From: Xylocopa sonorina | Taxonomy: Eukaryota > Arthropoda > Insecta > Hymenoptera > Apidae | Length of the DNA: 64,000 nucleotides | Direction of reading: 5' to 3' | NCBI RefSeq assembly: GCF_050948175.1 | Contig: NC_135203.1 | Coordinates: forward strand, 372,001-436,000 | In this document: piece by piece, positions 13,601-23,420 of the stretch | Layout of the letters: the number at the start of each line of letters is the position of its first letter | How positions within the stretch are numbered: position 1 is the first letter of the stretch | Position numbers and translations under genes: made by a program | The notes under the pieces: model-generated | The model's input: the letters and a program-made list of their open reading frames with translations, nothing else | What the model was told of the DNA's origin: nothing | Database searches by the model: none

Positions 13601-16002
13601 TCCACCTCCCGGCGTCCCCTAGATCGGGGTCTACCGGTTGGTGGCGCGCCGGACGCAGCGTCGCGACCTCCACCTCGGGGATGGGGCACCCTGGATTGCC
13701 GCGGGGCCCGAGGCTGAAACGCCCCGCCTACCCGCTCGCAAGCAGCCGGGAGGCCCGATGTCGCTGTCCCGCGCCGCCGCCCCACGGTCGCTGCAGGTGC
13801 ACGACCGCCTCTGGTGCCCGCACGATACCCACGTGTCACACTCACCGGGTGGCTTTCCCGAATGCTCGACGGGGCCGTCCTCACCGGAGCCTCCACGACG
13901 ACGCTGCCCCGGGATGATGACGCGGGCGGGTCCCGCGCGCCTCCACACCTGCACACACAAATACACCCCCGGTTTCGCCCGGGGGAGTCAGTACAATTGT
14001 CATTATTGACCGGACTAGTTGCCCGGTCAGTCAACGAATAAAATCTATTTTCTAGTAATAAATTATCTAAATTGAGGCCCCCTTCCTCCTCCCTGGGGAG
14101 CCTCGGTGACCTTCGAGTGGAGGGACCGGTTCCCTCCACCCGCGGGGACGGCTGCCTTGGGGCCTCCTCTTCCCCCGACGAATCCGTGGTGGAGGTAATG
14201 GTGCGGTCCACCCACCGCCTCCTCGCCGCTCCTGGTGTTGTTCCAGACCGTCCCCTCGCGGCGCTCGTATTGCTCCTGTTCCTGTTGCTGCTGCTGCTGC
14301 TACTGCTACTGCTGCTGCTGCTGCCGCTGCTCCCCAAGCAGCGGCGCCTCCGCCTTGTCCGGGCCGGTCCCTCCTTGGGGACGGCCGCCGGCGCTCTCTC
14401 ATCGTCCGACGATGACGACGATGACTCATGGATGGTGGGGAGGGGCCTGGGCGAAGGTAGGGACCTCCTCTTCTCGGTCCCCTCCCCACGCGCCTCCACC
14501 CGAAGGGACACCCCGGTGGTCTGGGTGCCCCCTCTGACCCCCGGAGGGGACAGGCGTCCCCGAATGGGCCTCTTCGCGGACGACCCGGGCGGGAGGGACG
14601 TCGCCCGAGTCGTCCTGGCTGGCGGGGTGGAGGCGCGGCCCGTGGCTGGCGGCGTCCGCGCCGCGACGGTGACCGCCACAGGTGACACGACGGCCACCGT
14701 CATTATAGGCGAGCCACGGACCGATGTCGTCATCGTCGTGGTAGTAAGCGTGGCCGGAGCGCTGCAGGGCGTTGGTGGAGGGCCCTGCAGTGGTGGTGTC
14801 GCTGGGGGGGCGCTGGAGGTGGTGGACGCGCCCCCCATCCTCTTCGCTGCCGCCCGCGTTATCCTGGGCAACGCGGGCGGGAGAGACGTCGCTCTTGTAC
14901 TCCTTGACACCACCGCCGCTCCAGCCACGGCGGACGGGCTGCCCCGGGTGACCTCCGCGAAGGTGGTTGTGGGGGTCACCCTCCTTGCCGGTAGAATGCG
15001 TCGGGGCGGGTCGGGTTGGGGAGGCTCGGTCGACGCCCGCCTCTTCCTCCCAGCTGCTGCGGGCGCCGCCGGGCTCTTCTTCCCCCTTGCGGGGGCAGGG
15101 GGCGTGGTGGTAGAGCCCCCTGAAATCCTCCCCTTGGGCCCCGACCCGCTGCTGGTCCTGGTGGAGTTGGGGCTCGCCTCGTCCGCGGAGGAGCGCCGGC
15201 TTCGTTGTAAGAACGCCGCGAGGGTGACGGAGCTTCTCGTCGCGGCGCTGCTCCCCACCACCGTCGTTGTCGTGGTCGTTATTGCTGTGGTGGTGGAGTT
15301 CCTTGTAGTCCTTGTTATCCCGGCGGTGGGTGGACGAGTTCCTCGCCGGGGTTGCGTGGTGGTAATGCTCCTCGTTGACTTAGTGGAGGAGGCCCCTCTC
15401 GATGTCGTCTTGGCTGCAGTGGAGGCAGCCGTCCCCGATACTCTAGAAACAGCAATTCGAGTGTTGGCTGTTATTGTTGGTGTTGTCGTTGTTGTTGTTG
15501 TTATTGTCTTTGTTGTTGTGGAGGCACAGGTCGTCGTGCCCCCACAGGTCACCGGGGACGCCCCCAGAGGGGGAAAAGAGGCCTCGTTCTCGGTGGAGAA
15601 CACCTCCACCGCGTCAACGGGTCGCGACTCGGCAACGCTATCGCCGGGCGTTGCGCGGGCGGCACTCCCTGCAAGGGAGTTGTGTCTAACGGGAACACAC
15701 GGACCCCCGGTGGACGGGTGTTTTGTTTGGTGGTGCGACTTCACACGCTTCAGTGCATACGCACTTTCGTCGGTGAAGCCGCACTCACCGCACACCCACC
15801 TTTTGATCGCACCGGGGTGATGGATCTTTAAATGTTTGAATAGATCCGTGTGTCTCAGATAGACACACGCTCCCTTTTTGCACACGGTTCTGCCAAGGTA
15901 GCAGAACGGGCAAGGAAATTCTGCCGGGAACGGGTAATGCAGCAACACCACGCGCTCACTATTACTATTTGTACTATCGTTTTTGCTGCTATTACCCGCC
16001 AT
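10654..16002 (-). CDS. Retrotransposon protein: zinc fingers, RT, RLE (copy 2)
   Basis: 1782 aa from the ATG at 16002; intact. Same domain order as copy 1, with the common finger type (CYLGR, CKKGAC, KIHH, WVCGEC) and a linker that contains a TTTKTITTTT-type Thr run and a long Ser run. Differences in or near the RT include ESNDDLVS and LLTVVFNT, and EGCTPW instead of EGYTPW between motifs A and B; the catalytic motifs DLANAFGS and YADD are unchanged. The C-terminus ends SPADP. Confidence 0.95.
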   Translation of the reverse strand: MAGNSSKNDSTNSNSERVVLLHYPFPAEFPCPFCYLGRTVCKKGACVYLRHTDLFKHLKIHHPGAIKRWVCGECGFTDESAYALKRVKSHHQTKHPSTGGPCVPVRHNSLAGSAARATPGDSVAESRPVDAVEVFSTENEASFPPLGASPVTCGGTTTCASTTTKTITTTTTTTPTITANTRIAVSRVSGTAASTAAKTTSRGASSTKSTRSITTTQPRRGTRPPTAGITRTTRNSTTTAITTTTTTVVGSSAATRSSVTLAAFLQRSRRSSADEASPNSTRTSSGSGPKGRISGGSTTTPPAPARGKKSPAAPAAAGRKRRASTEPPQPDPPRRILPARRVTPTTTFAEVTRGSPSAVAGAAVVSRSTRATSLPPALPRITRAAAKRMGGASTTSSAPPATPPLQGPPPTPCSAPATLTTTTMTTSVRGSPIMTVAVVSPVAVTVAARTPPATGRASTPPARTTRATSLPPGSSAKRPIRGRLSPPGVRGGTQTTGVSLRVEARGEGTEKRRSLPSPRPLPTIHESSSSSSDDERAPAAVPKEGPARTRRRRRCLGSSGSSSSSSSSSSSSNRNRSNTSAARGRSGTTPGAARRRWVDRTITSTTDSSGEEEAPRQPSPRVEGTGPSTRRSPRLPREEEGGLNLDNLLLENRFYSLTDRATSPVNNDNCTDSPGRNRGCICVCRCGGARDPPASSSRGSVVVEAPVRTAPSSIRESHPVSVTRGYRAGTRGGRAPAATVGRRRGTATSGLPAACERVGGAFQPRAPRQSRVPHPRGGGRDAASGAPPTGRPRSRGRREVDVAARARLVAFAEGVGSPEQLEALATKVDEYFQGRRAAGPGAGARSAASNGGAGRRRPVAGSEGRRGDVANSMVSDGPPSVPDRVGEATRIQRLFRADRKRAVREILAGESPHCSVPLERVQEHFTNVYSLRARPGSLPSLYGEDPTTESNDDLVSPFTEAEVSRRLKRMKLASSAGPDGLTYGDLRRGDPGAVLLTVVFNTCRRMEKIPGRWKQSNTVLLFKKGDREDLSNWRPIALGDVTPKLFAAVVADRLTRWAVVNKRLSQAQKGFLPFEGCLEHNFVLQQAMAAARKQRREVVVAWLDLANAFGSVPHATIIDSLAGAGAPRPLINIVASLYDGVATRVRTAEGCTPWIPMKSGVRQGCPLSPILFDLSIEAMVRGAVDSVEGLSVRGHKVTALAYADDVALVASSVDGMGRLLQAAEGTARQLGLSFNPSKCATLHIRGDGRVSSTEFRLVGGLVPALSEGQSYEHLGVPTGVRIDQTPYPTIQALLVDLRAVDDSLLAPWQKIETVATFLLPRLDFAFRGGHVRRTALADADRVIKRTVKRWLHLPQRASAELVYIPPAWGGCGLLPLVDLADVAAVSHAFRLLNASDPVVADLARSALCDAVREKAGRTLGSRGLADYLSGSLSGEMARPSAGRASFWSRVRNVGIRSCARLGFSWRWDEVREELSVVCRSRNGRSVVVPPAAKGQVTRRLRAAVGECYLERLLRKPDQGKVFDATSRCAVSNHFLRTGGFVRFADWRFVHRARLDVLPLNGARRWGTGDKRCRRCGHEFEGLPHVLSHCGPHSAARQLRHDNLVHRLVAAARLPGEIRVNKRVPGVDGELAALRPDIVVEHGLSKNIVVVDVAVPFENTLEAIEEARMAKIRKYQPLAESLRRRGYRVHVDAFVVGALGAWDPGNEFVLDLLRVSQRYAALMRRLMISETIAWSRDIYVEHVSGVRQYRAPRGTSEAESTSAALSGSSGGARVPGVVSPADP

Positions 16003-17026
16003 CGTGAAGATAGTGTCGCAACGCAACACACGGCTCGTCTCAATAAAATTATGAGTTAAAATAATAAAACAATACGCTCACCGGAGCAAACACAGACGGT
16101 TAACGGTCGATCGAGACGAACACGTAAGACAAGGGACAATAATAAATAAGTATATACACTAGAGAAGACAAGGGACAACGCGAACGCGAACGCGATTAAA
16201 TAAATATCTTAATACGGATTAACGACGAAACGGAATCTAATAGAATAAAATAAAATAAAATAAAATAATATAAAACAATTCCGCTGTGCCCGGTGGACAC
16301 AGCCCCGCACGAACGAACCGTGCTTCGCGTACGTGACTAGTAACCGCAAACGGTTTAACTTTCCACGACACTCCACACGGCCTGGAAAACTCCGGACCGC
16401 GACGTATCGAGTTACACGGGGTGTAAAGGGCCTCCGTGTACCCCGATCTCTTAATTAAAACAAATAAACGGTGAATTTAATTAACTAATTGCTGCTATTT
16501 CGCAGCGACGACCCGTAAAATCGAGCAAAAAACTCGAATTACGGGCGTACGTGCAAAGTCTAACACCCAAAATACGGAGAGGTCGAATTCAAACCCAACG
16601 GCTATAAGTGTAAAGTTTACACTTATAACCGGGTATAAGGTCGAACAAACCGAATCTACTCGGATTCAAACTCCTCGGAGGTCGAAATGGTCGACCTAGG
16701 AGGAGGGACGTCACGTATGGACGTCTAACGTCTACCCGATGCGTTCAACACCACCGCATCGGGAGCACTTTAAACTAATCACGCGAGAAGGGACCTCCAC
16801 CGAAATTCCAAGTGTTAGACTTACCAAGTCCAGAGTCCACCAGCAAGCCGAACGCACTGAACACTGCACCAAACACGAGCACAGCACGCGCGACGCGGAT
16901 GATAACGCGACACTCCGGTGAGCGAGTCGGAAAAACACAAAGTAAAATGACACTTAAAGCTACTGACGGAGAAGATCAAGTGTGTGGGTTTAATGGTTAA
17001 AAGAATATATCTGATCTTTGGAAACT
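16003..17026 (-). other. 5' leader plus U2 3' flank, copy 2
   Basis: 1024 bp without a gene; it appears identical to the copy 3 leader. The 12-bp bracket arms are at 16075-16086 and 16913-16924 and the palindrome at 16603-16627. After the U2 3' end the sense strand reads AGTTTCCAAAGATCAGA, close to the snRNA 3' box (GTTT-N-AAAR-NN-AGA). At 16972-16983 the plus strand reads AAGATCAAGTGT, equal to U2 nt ~23-34 but in the opposite orientation to the U2 part. Confidence 0.6.
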
Positions 17027-17178
17027 CTTATTGAGCCGGTCCCAGAGGCACTGCAATACTGGGTCGACTCGCGGCGGAGGTGGAGCAAGCCCCAGCGGTC
17101 CGCCTTTTTCCAAAAATCAGGTTAATATTCTGACTCCTAATGAGGAGTGTATCAGATATTAAGCTGATAAGAACAGAT
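17027..17178 (-). pseudogene. U2 snRNA 3' part, 152 nt
   Basis: U2 from ATCTGTTC to the 3' end, with the Sm site and stem-loop IV intact. The junction with the copy 3 3' UTR reads CGCTTTT|ATCTG. Followed in sense by the AGTTTCC 3'-box variant. Confidence 0.95.
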
Positions 17179-18071
17179 AAAAGCGTTTATTTATCAATTA
17201 ATGTTCCCCTGAGGCCGAAGCCCCAGGGGTATACAGTCAGTTTACAATATAACTCCGTGTTTTGTCCGCACGAATTTTAACAGATATACAATATTTTATC
17301 ATAAGTTATGCTGGGGACTAACCCCTGACGCATCATCTTATGCATAATTATAACAATAAATTTGGTGTACAAAGTATAAACTCCATAATGTTTCAATAAA
17401 TATAACCAAATGACTTATAGATAGTCATATATAAATCAGGATAACCATTAATAACCATAAATAGAGTGTTGCACAGTGCGTATTGGTCTATCGCATAATA
17501 TGTACACAAACTGTAGGTTTAATATGCATCTAGCTCTAGCACCCTAGATGTAAGCGTCCTCGTTCACAATCGTAGTGCGGATGTACGCTTTTATCCAAGT
17601 CAAAGATGTTGGGTCGGGAGAATTCAGGCCGCCATATAGTGGGTATAGTAGTTATTTACGTGGATCTGTTACTAACTAAATTGAAAGAGAAGAGTAAATA
17701 AATAAATAAATGAATAGATAAATAAATAGCTGACTAGTATATAGGTATCTTAAAATGAACTGGTCAGGTTAAAATAAAATAGGGTAGGATAAAATAGATG
17801 AGGTAAAATAGATAAAAATAAAAATAGAATAAAGTAAGGTAAGGTAAAACAAAGTAGAATAGGTAAGTAAAGTAAAATAAAATAGGATAGAATAAGATAG
17901 ACTAAGGTAAAATAAATATAAAATAAGTTAAGTGAAGTAAGATAAATTAAGACAAGATATAATGGAATAAAATAGGATACAATGAGATCCAATAAATACG
18001 TTACGTGGAGGCCATACAGATCCAGCTCCCCTCCCGGCGGCTAGACTCCCCGATCCGCAGATGTGGAGGCC
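17179..18071 (-). other. 3' UTR, copy 3 (type A)
   Basis: No gene. Terminal UUCG hairpin 17206-17229; CCGCACGAATT; covarying hairpin 17313-17325 (GGGG/CCCC) then GACGCATC; TGCGGATGTACGC at 17576-17588; AT-rich simple sequence about 17690-18000; two GTGGAGGC elements, near 18005 and just beyond the stop codon. Confidence 0.75.
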
Positions 18072-21000
18072 CTAAGGATCCGCAGGCGGCACCACCCCAG
18101 GGACGCGGGCGCCTCCACTGCTCCCGCTCAGCGCCGCCGATGTCGACTCCGCCTCAGACGTACCCCGTGGAGCCCGGTACTGACGCACCCCGGATACATG
18201 CTCCACGTAGATATCTCTGGACCAGGCTATTGTCTCAGATATCATGAGACGCCTCATCAGCGCTGCATAACGCTGAGAGACGCGCAGCAGGTCCAGGACA
18301 AACTCGTTTCCCGGGTCCCACGCGCCCAGGGCGCCGACGACGAACGCATCTACGTGGACTCGGTAGCCGCGCCTCCGCAATGATTCGGCGAGGGGCTGAT
18401 ACTTACGTATCTTCGCCATCCTCGCCTCCTCAATTGCCTCGAGAGTGTTCTCGAAAGGCACGGCCACGTCGACCACGACGATGTTTTTCGACAGCCCGTG
18501 CTCCACGACGATGTCGGGACGCAGGGCTGCCAGCTCGCCGTCGACTCCCGGGACGCGCTTATTGACCCGGATCTCCCCTGGCAGACGGGCAGCCGCCACG
18601 AGCCTATGAACGAGGCTGTCATGCCGCAGCTGCCGGGCAGCGGAGTGAGGACCGCAGTGGGAGAGCACGTGGGGAAGGCCCTCGAACTCATGCCCGCAAC
18701 GCCGGCAACGCTTGTCACCGGTCCCCCACCGACGTGCTCCATTTAGCGGCAACACGTCGAGGCGGGCCCGGTGAACGAAGCGCCAATCAGCGAAGCGGAC
18801 AAACCCCCCGGTGCGCAGAAAGTGGTTACTGACCGCGCAACGGGAGGTCGCGTCGAAAACCTTCCCCTGGTCGGGCTTCCGAAGAAGCCTTTCCAGGTAG
18901 CACTCTCCCACTGCTGCCCTCAGCCTCCGCGTGACTTGGCCCTTGGCAGCAGGCGGCACAACAACGCTACGCCCATTCCGGGAGCGACAAACGACCGAGA
19001 GTTCTTCACGAACCTCGTCCCACCTCCAACTGAATCCAAGCCGCGCACAAGAACGAATCCCGACGTTCCTTACTCGCGACCAGAACGAAGCCCGGCCCGC
19101 CGATGGCCTCGCCATCTCGCCCGACAAAGAGCCGGAGAGATAGTCGGCAAGGCCCCTGCTCCCAAGGGTCCGACCGGCCTTCTCCCGCACGGCGTCACAC
19201 AGCGCTGACCTGGCCAAGTCCGCAACGACCGGATCGCTCGCATTCAATAACCTGAACGCGTGCGACACGGTCGCCACGTCGGCCAGATCCACCAGCGGGA
19301 GAAGGCCGCACCCACCCCAAGCGGGGGGGATATAGACCAGCTCCGCACTGGCACGCTGCGGGAGGTGCAACCACCTCTTTACCGTGCGTTTGATGACCCT
19401 GTCGGCATCGGCTAAAGCGGTTCTTCGCACGTGGCCTCCCCTGAACGCGAAATCGAGGCGTGGCAACAGGAATGTCGCCACGGTCTCGATTTTTTGCCAG
19501 GGGGCGAGCAGGGAATCGTCGACCGCGCGAAGATCTACTAATAAGGCTTGGATCGTCGGATACGGGGTTTGGTCGATCCGAACCCCGGTCGGCACTCCCA
19601 GATGCTCGTAACTCTGCCCCTCCGACAGGGCAGGAACGAGTCCCCCGACTAGACGGAACTCGGTGCTAGAAACCCTCCCGTCCCCTCTGATGTGCAGGGT
19701 TGCACACTTCGAGGGGTTGAAGGAGAGCCCCAGCTGCCGAGCCGTCCCCTCTGCTGCTTGCAATAGCCTTCCCATTCCGTCGACGGATGACGCGACGAGT
19801 GCCACGTCGTCTGCGTACGCCAGGGCTGTCACCTTATGCCCTCTCACACTCAGACCCTCCACCGAGTCCACGGCCCCGCGAACCATGGCCTCAATGGAAA
19901 GGTCGAATAGGATCGGGCTAAGTGGGCAGCCCTGCCTCACCCCCGACTTCATGGGGATCCAGGGCGTGTACCCTTCAGCGGTACGGACCCGCGTCGCCAC
20001 GCCGTCGTAAAGGCTGGCGACGATGTTGATAAGCGGCCGGGGAGCGCCGGCGCCGGCCAGCGAATCGATGATGGTGGCGTGGGGAACCGAACCGAAAGCG
20101 TTGGCCAGATCCAACCACGCCACCACCACCTCCCTACGCTGCTTACGAGCGGCAGCCATGGCCTGCTGAAGCACAAAGTTGTGCTCCAGACAGCCTTCGA
20201 AGGGCAAGAAGCCCTTCTGTGCTTGGCTGAGCCGCTTGTTGACTACGGCCCAACGAGTGAGCCGATCGGCGACGACCGCCGCGAAGAGCTTGGGGGTGAC
20301 ATCACCCAGGGCGATAGGCCTCCAATTCGATAGGTCCTCGCGATCACCCTTCTTGAAAAGGAGGACGGTGTTGGACTGCTTCCAGCGCCCCGGAATCTTC
20401 TCCATGCGGCGGCAGGTGTTGAATACCGCCGTAAGGAGGACCGCTCCTGGGTCCCCCCTCCGTAGGTCACCATAGGTCAGACCGTCGGGTCCGGCGGAAG
20501 AAGCAAGCTTCATCCGCTTTAACCGACGGCTGACCTCGGCTTCCGTGAAGGGGGAAACCAGGGCATCGTTCGACTCAGTGGTCGGGTCCTCCCCATAGAG
20601 AGAGGGAAGGCTACCAGGGCGGGCTCGGAGCGAGTAAACGTTCGTAAAGTGCTCCTGGACCCGTTCCAGGGGCACACTGCAATGGGGAGATTCTCCGGCG
20701 AGAATCTCCCGCACCGCGCGCTTCCGATCCGCCCTGAAAAGACGTTGGATTCGGGTAGCCTCCCCTACGCGATCCGGGACGCTGGGAGGGCCATCGCTCA
20801 CCATCGAATTGGCCACATCACCCCGACGCCCCTCACTCCCCGCGACTGGCCGGCGCCGACCGGCCCCCCCGTTGGAGGCGGCACTCCGTGCGCCAGCCCC
20901 GGGTCCCGCGGCCCTCCGCCCCTGAAAGTACTCGTCCACCTTCGTGGCGAGCGCCTCCAGTTGCTCGGGTGATCCCACCCCCTCCGCGAAGGCCACCAAC

Positions 21001-23420
21001 CGCGCCCTTGCGGCAACGTCCACCTCCCGGCGTCCCCTAGATCGGGGTCTACCGGTTGGTGGCGCGCCGGACGCAGCGTCGCGACCTCCACCTCGGGGAT
21101 GGGGCACCCTAGATTGCCGCGGGGCCCGAGGCTGAGACGCCCCGCCTACCCGCTCGCAAGCAGCCGGGAGGCCCGATGTCGCTGTCCCGCGCCGCCGCCC
21201 CACGGTCGCTGCAGGTGCACGACCGCCTCTGGTACCCGCACGATACCCACGTGTCACACTCACCGGGTGGCTTTCCCGAATGCTCGACGGGGCCGTCCTC
21301 ACCGGAGCCTCCACGACGACGCTGCCCCGGGATGATGACGCGGGCGGGTCCCGCGCGCCTCCACACCTGCACACACAAATACACCCCCGGTTTCGCCCGG
21401 GGGAGTCAGTACAATTGTCATTATTGACCGGACTAGTTGCCCGGTCAGTCAACGAATAAAATCTATTTTCTAGTAATAAATTATCTAAATTGAGGCCCCC
21501 TTCCTCCTCCCTGGGGAGCCTCGGTGACCTTCGAGTGGAGGGACCGGTTCCCTCCACCCGCGGGGACGGCTGCCTTGGGGCCTCCTCTTCCCCCGACGAA
21601 TCCGTGGTGGAGGTAATGGTGCGGTCCACCCACCGCCTCCTCGCCGCTCCTGGTGTTGTTCCAGACCGTCCCCTCGCGGCGCTCGTATTGCTCCTGTTCC
21701 TGTTGCTGCTGCTGCTGCTACTGCTACTGCTGCTGCTGCTGCCGCTGCTCCCCAAGCAGCGGCGCCTCCGCCTTGTCCGGGCCGGTCCCTCCTTGGGGAC
21801 GGCCGCCGGCGCTCTCTCATCGTCCGACGATGACGACGATGACTCATGGATGGTGGGGAGGGGCCTGGGCGAAGGTAGGGACCTCCTCTTCTCGGTCCCC
21901 TCCCCACGCGCCTCCACCCGAAGGGACACCCCGGTGGTCTGGGTGCCCCCTCTGACCCCCGGAGGGGACAGGCGTCCCCGAATGGGCCTCTTCGCGGACG
22001 ACCCGGGCGGGAGGGACGTCGCCCGAGTCGTCCTGGCTGGCGGGGTGGAGGCGCGGCCCGTGGCTGGCGGCGTCCGCGCCGCGACGGTGACCGCCACAGG
22101 TGACACGACGGCCACCGTCATTATAGGCGAGCCACGGACCGATGTCGTCATCGTCGTGGTAGTAAGCGTGGCCGGAGCGCTGCAGGGCGTTGGTGGAGGG
22201 CCCTGCAGTGGTGGTGTCGCTGGGGGGGCGCTGGAGGTGGTGGACGCGCCCCCCATCCTCTTCGCTGCCGCCCGCGTTATCCTGGGCAACGCGGGCGGGA
22301 GAGACGTCGCTCTTGTACTCCTTGACACCACCGCCGCTCCAGCCACGGCGGACGGGCTGCCCCGGGTGACCTCCGCGAAGGTGGTTGTGGGGGTCACCCT
22401 CCTTGCCGGTAGAATGCGTCGGGGCGGGTCGGGTTGGGGAGGCTCGGTCGACGCCCGCCTCTTCCTCCCAGCTGCTGCGGGCGCCGCCGGGCTCTTCTTC
22501 CCCCTTGCGGGGGCAGGGGGCGTGGTGGTAGAGCCCCCTGAAATCCTCCCCTTGGGCCCCGACCCGCTGCTGGTCCTGGTGGAGTTGGGGCTCGCCTCGT
22601 CCGCGGAGGAGCGCCGGCTTCGTTGTAAGAACGCCGCGAGGGTGACGGAGCTTCTCGTCGCGGCGCTGCTCCCCACCACCGTCGTTGTCGTGGTCGTTAT
22701 TGCTGTGGTGGTGGAGTTCCTTGTAGTCCTTGTTATCCCGGCGGTGGGTGGACGAGTTCCTCGCCGGGGTTGCGTGGTGGTAATGCTCCTCGTTGACTTA
22801 GTGGAGGAGGCCCCTCTCGATGTCGTCTTGGCTGCAGTGGAGGCAGCCGTCCCCGATACTCTAGAAACAGCAATTCGAGTGTTGGCTGTTATTGTTGGTG
22901 TTGTCGTTGTTGTTGTTGTTATTGTCTTTGTTGTTGTGGAGGCACAGGTCGTCGTGCCCCCACAGGTCACCGGGGACGCCCCCAGAGGGGGAAAAGAGGC
23001 CTCGTTCTCGGTGGAGAACACCTCCACCGCGTCAACGGGTCGCGACTCGGCAACGCTATCGCCGGGCGTTGCGCGGGCGGCACTCCCTGCAAGGGAGTTG
23101 TGTCTAACGGGAACACACGGACCCCCGGTGGACGGGTGTTTTGTTTGGTGGTGCGACTTCACACGCTTCAGTGCATACGCACTTTCGTCGGTGAAGCCGC
23201 ACTCACCGCACACCCACCTTTTGATCGCACCGGGGTGATGGATCTTTAAATGTTTGAATAGATCCGTGTGTCTCAGATAGACACACGCTCCCTTTTTGCA
23301 CACGGTTCTGCCAAGGTAGCAGAACGGGCAAGGAAATTCTGCCGGGAACGGGTAATGCAGCAACACCACGCGCTCACTATTACTATTTGTACTATCGTTT
23401 TTGCTGCTATTACCCGCCAT
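18072..23420 (-). CDS. Retrotransposon protein: zinc fingers, RT, RLE (copy 3)
   Basis: 1782 aa from the ATG at 23420; intact. Almost the same as copy 2 over its whole length (fingers and Thr/Ser linker the same), but with the common residues ESNDALVS, LLTAVFNT and EGYTPW in the RT and a VPPADP terminus. All RT and RLE catalytic motifs are present. Confidence 0.95.
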   Translation of the reverse strand: MAGNSSKNDSTNSNSERVVLLHYPFPAEFPCPFCYLGRTVCKKGACVYLRHTDLFKHLKIHHPGAIKRWVCGECGFTDESAYALKRVKSHHQTKHPSTGGPCVPVRHNSLAGSAARATPGDSVAESRPVDAVEVFSTENEASFPPLGASPVTCGGTTTCASTTTKTITTTTTTTPTITANTRIAVSRVSGTAASTAAKTTSRGASSTKSTRSITTTQPRRGTRPPTAGITRTTRNSTTTAITTTTTTVVGSSAATRSSVTLAAFLQRSRRSSADEASPNSTRTSSGSGPKGRISGGSTTTPPAPARGKKSPAAPAAAGRKRRASTEPPQPDPPRRILPARRVTPTTTFAEVTRGSPSAVAGAAVVSRSTRATSLPPALPRITRAAAKRMGGASTTSSAPPATPPLQGPPPTPCSAPATLTTTTMTTSVRGSPIMTVAVVSPVAVTVAARTPPATGRASTPPARTTRATSLPPGSSAKRPIRGRLSPPGVRGGTQTTGVSLRVEARGEGTEKRRSLPSPRPLPTIHESSSSSSDDERAPAAVPKEGPARTRRRRRCLGSSGSSSSSSSSSSSSNRNRSNTSAARGRSGTTPGAARRRWVDRTITSTTDSSGEEEAPRQPSPRVEGTGPSTRRSPRLPREEEGGLNLDNLLLENRFYSLTDRATSPVNNDNCTDSPGRNRGCICVCRCGGARDPPASSSRGSVVVEAPVRTAPSSIRESHPVSVTRGYRAGTRGGRAPAATVGRRRGTATSGLPAACERVGGASQPRAPRQSRVPHPRGGGRDAASGAPPTGRPRSRGRREVDVAARARLVAFAEGVGSPEQLEALATKVDEYFQGRRAAGPGAGARSAASNGGAGRRRPVAGSEGRRGDVANSMVSDGPPSVPDRVGEATRIQRLFRADRKRAVREILAGESPHCSVPLERVQEHFTNVYSLRARPGSLPSLYGEDPTTESNDALVSPFTEAEVSRRLKRMKLASSAGPDGLTYGDLRRGDPGAVLLTAVFNTCRRMEKIPGRWKQSNTVLLFKKGDREDLSNWRPIALGDVTPKLFAAVVADRLTRWAVVNKRLSQAQKGFLPFEGCLEHNFVLQQAMAAARKQRREVVVAWLDLANAFGSVPHATIIDSLAGAGAPRPLINIVASLYDGVATRVRTAEGYTPWIPMKSGVRQGCPLSPILFDLSIEAMVRGAVDSVEGLSVRGHKVTALAYADDVALVASSVDGMGRLLQAAEGTARQLGLSFNPSKCATLHIRGDGRVSSTEFRLVGGLVPALSEGQSYEHLGVPTGVRIDQTPYPTIQALLVDLRAVDDSLLAPWQKIETVATFLLPRLDFAFRGGHVRRTALADADRVIKRTVKRWLHLPQRASAELVYIPPAWGGCGLLPLVDLADVATVSHAFRLLNASDPVVADLARSALCDAVREKAGRTLGSRGLADYLSGSLSGEMARPSAGRASFWSRVRNVGIRSCARLGFSWRWDEVREELSVVCRSRNGRSVVVPPAAKGQVTRRLRAAVGECYLERLLRKPDQGKVFDATSRCAVSNHFLRTGGFVRFADWRFVHRARLDVLPLNGARRWGTGDKRCRRCGHEFEGLPHVLSHCGPHSAARQLRHDSLVHRLVAAARLPGEIRVNKRVPGVDGELAALRPDIVVEHGLSKNIVVVDVAVPFENTLEAIEEARMAKIRKYQPLAESLRRRGYRVHVDAFVVGALGAWDPGNEFVLDLLRVSQRYAALMRRLMISETIAWSRDIYVEHVSGVRQYRAPRGTSEAESTSAALSGSSGGARVPGVVPPADP

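Larger units (their letters stand above)
9565..17026 (-). mobile_element. U2-targeted RLE non-LTR retrotransposon, copy 2 (complete)
   Basis: About 7.46 kb: 3' UTR 9565-10653 (type B), ORF 10654-16002, leader 16003-17026. Leader and ORF are nearly identical to copy 3 at a shift of 7418 bp, but the 3' UTR is a different type from that of copy 3. Confidence 0.9.

Noticed and set aside
14072..15820. Long plus-strand open frame (582 codons; equivalents at 21490-23238, 59024-60733, 6470-7606)
   Set aside because: It is exactly antisense to the linker of the retrotransposon ORF; the poly-Val and poly-Leu product is the complement of Thr- and Ser-codon runs. No domain, no start context of interest, and broken in other copies.
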